Shown here piece by piece: positions 4,535-5,170 of a stretch of 5,170 nucleotides of DNA. The position numbers were made by a program, and so were the translations under genes. This DNA comes from Phycisphaerales bacterium (lineage in GTDB: Bacteria > Planctomycetota > Phycisphaerae > Phycisphaerales > SM1A02). The notes beneath the pieces were generated by a model. It made no database searches, was not told the DNA's origin, and was given only the letters and a program-made list of their open reading frames with translations. Within the stretch, counting starts at the first letter, position 1, and every line of letters begins with the position of its first letter. Where the stretch lies: positions 1 through 5,170 of the forward strand of contig SLDM01000470.1 in NCBI GenBank assembly GCA_007125255.1, given 5' to 3'.

Positions 4535-5170
4535 TCAGAGGAACTCACCGGCTTCATCCGAAGTCTCGGCGCGATCCGCGATCAATCGGCGCACGCCGTC
4601 CAGATCCGCGGCGCGCAGCTTCTGCTTTGAAAAAAGATCCACATCCATCGGCACGCGGGCGTCCGGCGGGCAGCGGGTAATGACGACCGGTTGGCCATCG
4701 TCTTCAAACTTGAGCCGCGAGAAGCGGCCGAAAGCCGTCTCCGCGGTGTCGAACGTCGGCTCCTCGTAGCCGAACTCGACGAGCAACTCCGCCATCACGC
4801 CGGTGGACTCCTCCGTACTCGCGCGGATGTAGAGCGTCACACCCGCATCAACCTTCGCATCGGCCGCCCGCCCGACGAGATGGGCGCGAAGATCGGGAAA
4901 CGCCGTCTCCAGGGCGGTCATGACTTCCTCCGCGATCCTCAGCACGCCGCGGGTGTACGCCCGGTAGCCATCATCGCCCAACTCCTGCATGGCCATCATC
5001 TGCGCGTGCTTGCGCACCCGGCCGTGACCGGGCAGCGGCCGGTCGGCCGGATACTTGAGCCGTTCCGCGGCCTGGCGCAGCGCTGCCCCGATCGACTCGA
5101 CACTGCCGGTCTCTATGAGCCGTGCCGCTTCCCGAGCCACCGCGTCCCGTTGCGCTCTCGCGCGCCGGTC
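4535..5170 (-). CDS. Uncharacterised protein, C-terminal 211 residues (runs to right edge)
   Basis: The frame is open from the right edge to TGA at 4535-4537. A GTG at 5138-5140 could start a 201-residue protein, but the ten codons before it (DRRARAQRDA) are in frame and resemble the helix that follows, and there is no good ribosome site, so the gene probably begins beyond the window. Counting from that GTG, residues 1-85 look helical (VAREAARLIE, AALRQAAERL, a Tyr-rich helix near 60). From about residue 90 the pattern turns alpha/beta: VGRAADAKVDAGVTLYI, LLVEFGYEEPTFDTAETAF, RLKFEDDGQPVVITRCPPDA, then a terminal LRAADLDGVRRLIAD helix. The alpha/beta part is reminiscent of nucleotidyltransferase-fold proteins, but I cannot identify catalytic residues, so no function is assigned. 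It is convergent with the Kunitz gene. It is confidently coding; its role is unknown. Confidence 0.75.
   Translation of the reverse strand, partial: DRRARAQRDAVAREAARLIETGSVESIGAALRQAAERLKYPADRPLPGHGRVRKHAQMMAMQELGDDGYRAYTRGVLRIAEEVMTALETAFPDLRAHLVGRAADAKVDAGVTLYIRASTEESTGVMAELLVEFGYEEPTFDTAETAFGRFSRLKFEDDGQPVVITRCPPDARVPMDVDLFSKQKLRAADLDGVRRLIADRAETSDEAGEFL

Noticed and set aside
1..5170. CRISPR arrays, tRNA or rRNA genes, insertion sequences, attachment sites
   Set aside because: I saw no regularly spaced repeats, no tRNA-like cloverleaf sequence, no rRNA-like sequence, and no transposase or paired terminal inverted repeats.

Overview
The window is GC-rich DNA that reads best as a member of the Planctomycetota, perhaps Phycisphaerae-like. 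This is an inference from protein style. The main clue is a secreted protein ending in two dockerin-like calcium-loop repeats of the DLNGDGVVNVFDLLALL..WG type, which is very common at the C-termini of exported proteins in that group. A DUF2752 membrane protein and high-GC genes with GTG starts also fit.

Layout. Positions 1-2413 (minus strand) hold an operon-like run of four genes read right to left. These are a DUF2752 membrane protein, two adjacent lipoproteins that look like diverged paralogues of each other, and the N-terminal part of a GT4-type glycosyltransferase cut by the window edge. Spacing is tight: a start/stop overlap, then 36 bases, then 6 bases. Divergent to this, at 2487-3542 (plus), is a complete family M19 dipeptidase with all its metal ligands. 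Positions 3543-3781 have no gene but contain a good sigma70-like promoter. Positions 3782-4444 (plus) encode the most striking protein here: a signal peptide, two BPTI/Kunitz-type domains with exact cysteine spacing, and a cysteine-flanked pair of dockerin-like repeats. A 15-bp-stem hairpin at 4471-4509 separates it from a convergent, partly visible minus-strand gene (4535 to the right edge) of uncertain function.

How the parts relate. The four minus-strand genes probably form one envelope-related transcription unit, with membrane, lipoprotein and sugar-transfer components. The Kunitz/dockerin gene appears to be a stand-alone unit, with its own promoter upstream and a hairpin after it. It is predicted to be an exported, disulfide-rich protease inhibitor with leucine at both P1 positions, attached or docked by its C-terminal calcium-binding repeats. 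Nothing in the sequence ties it functionally to the dipeptidase or to the lipoprotein operon.
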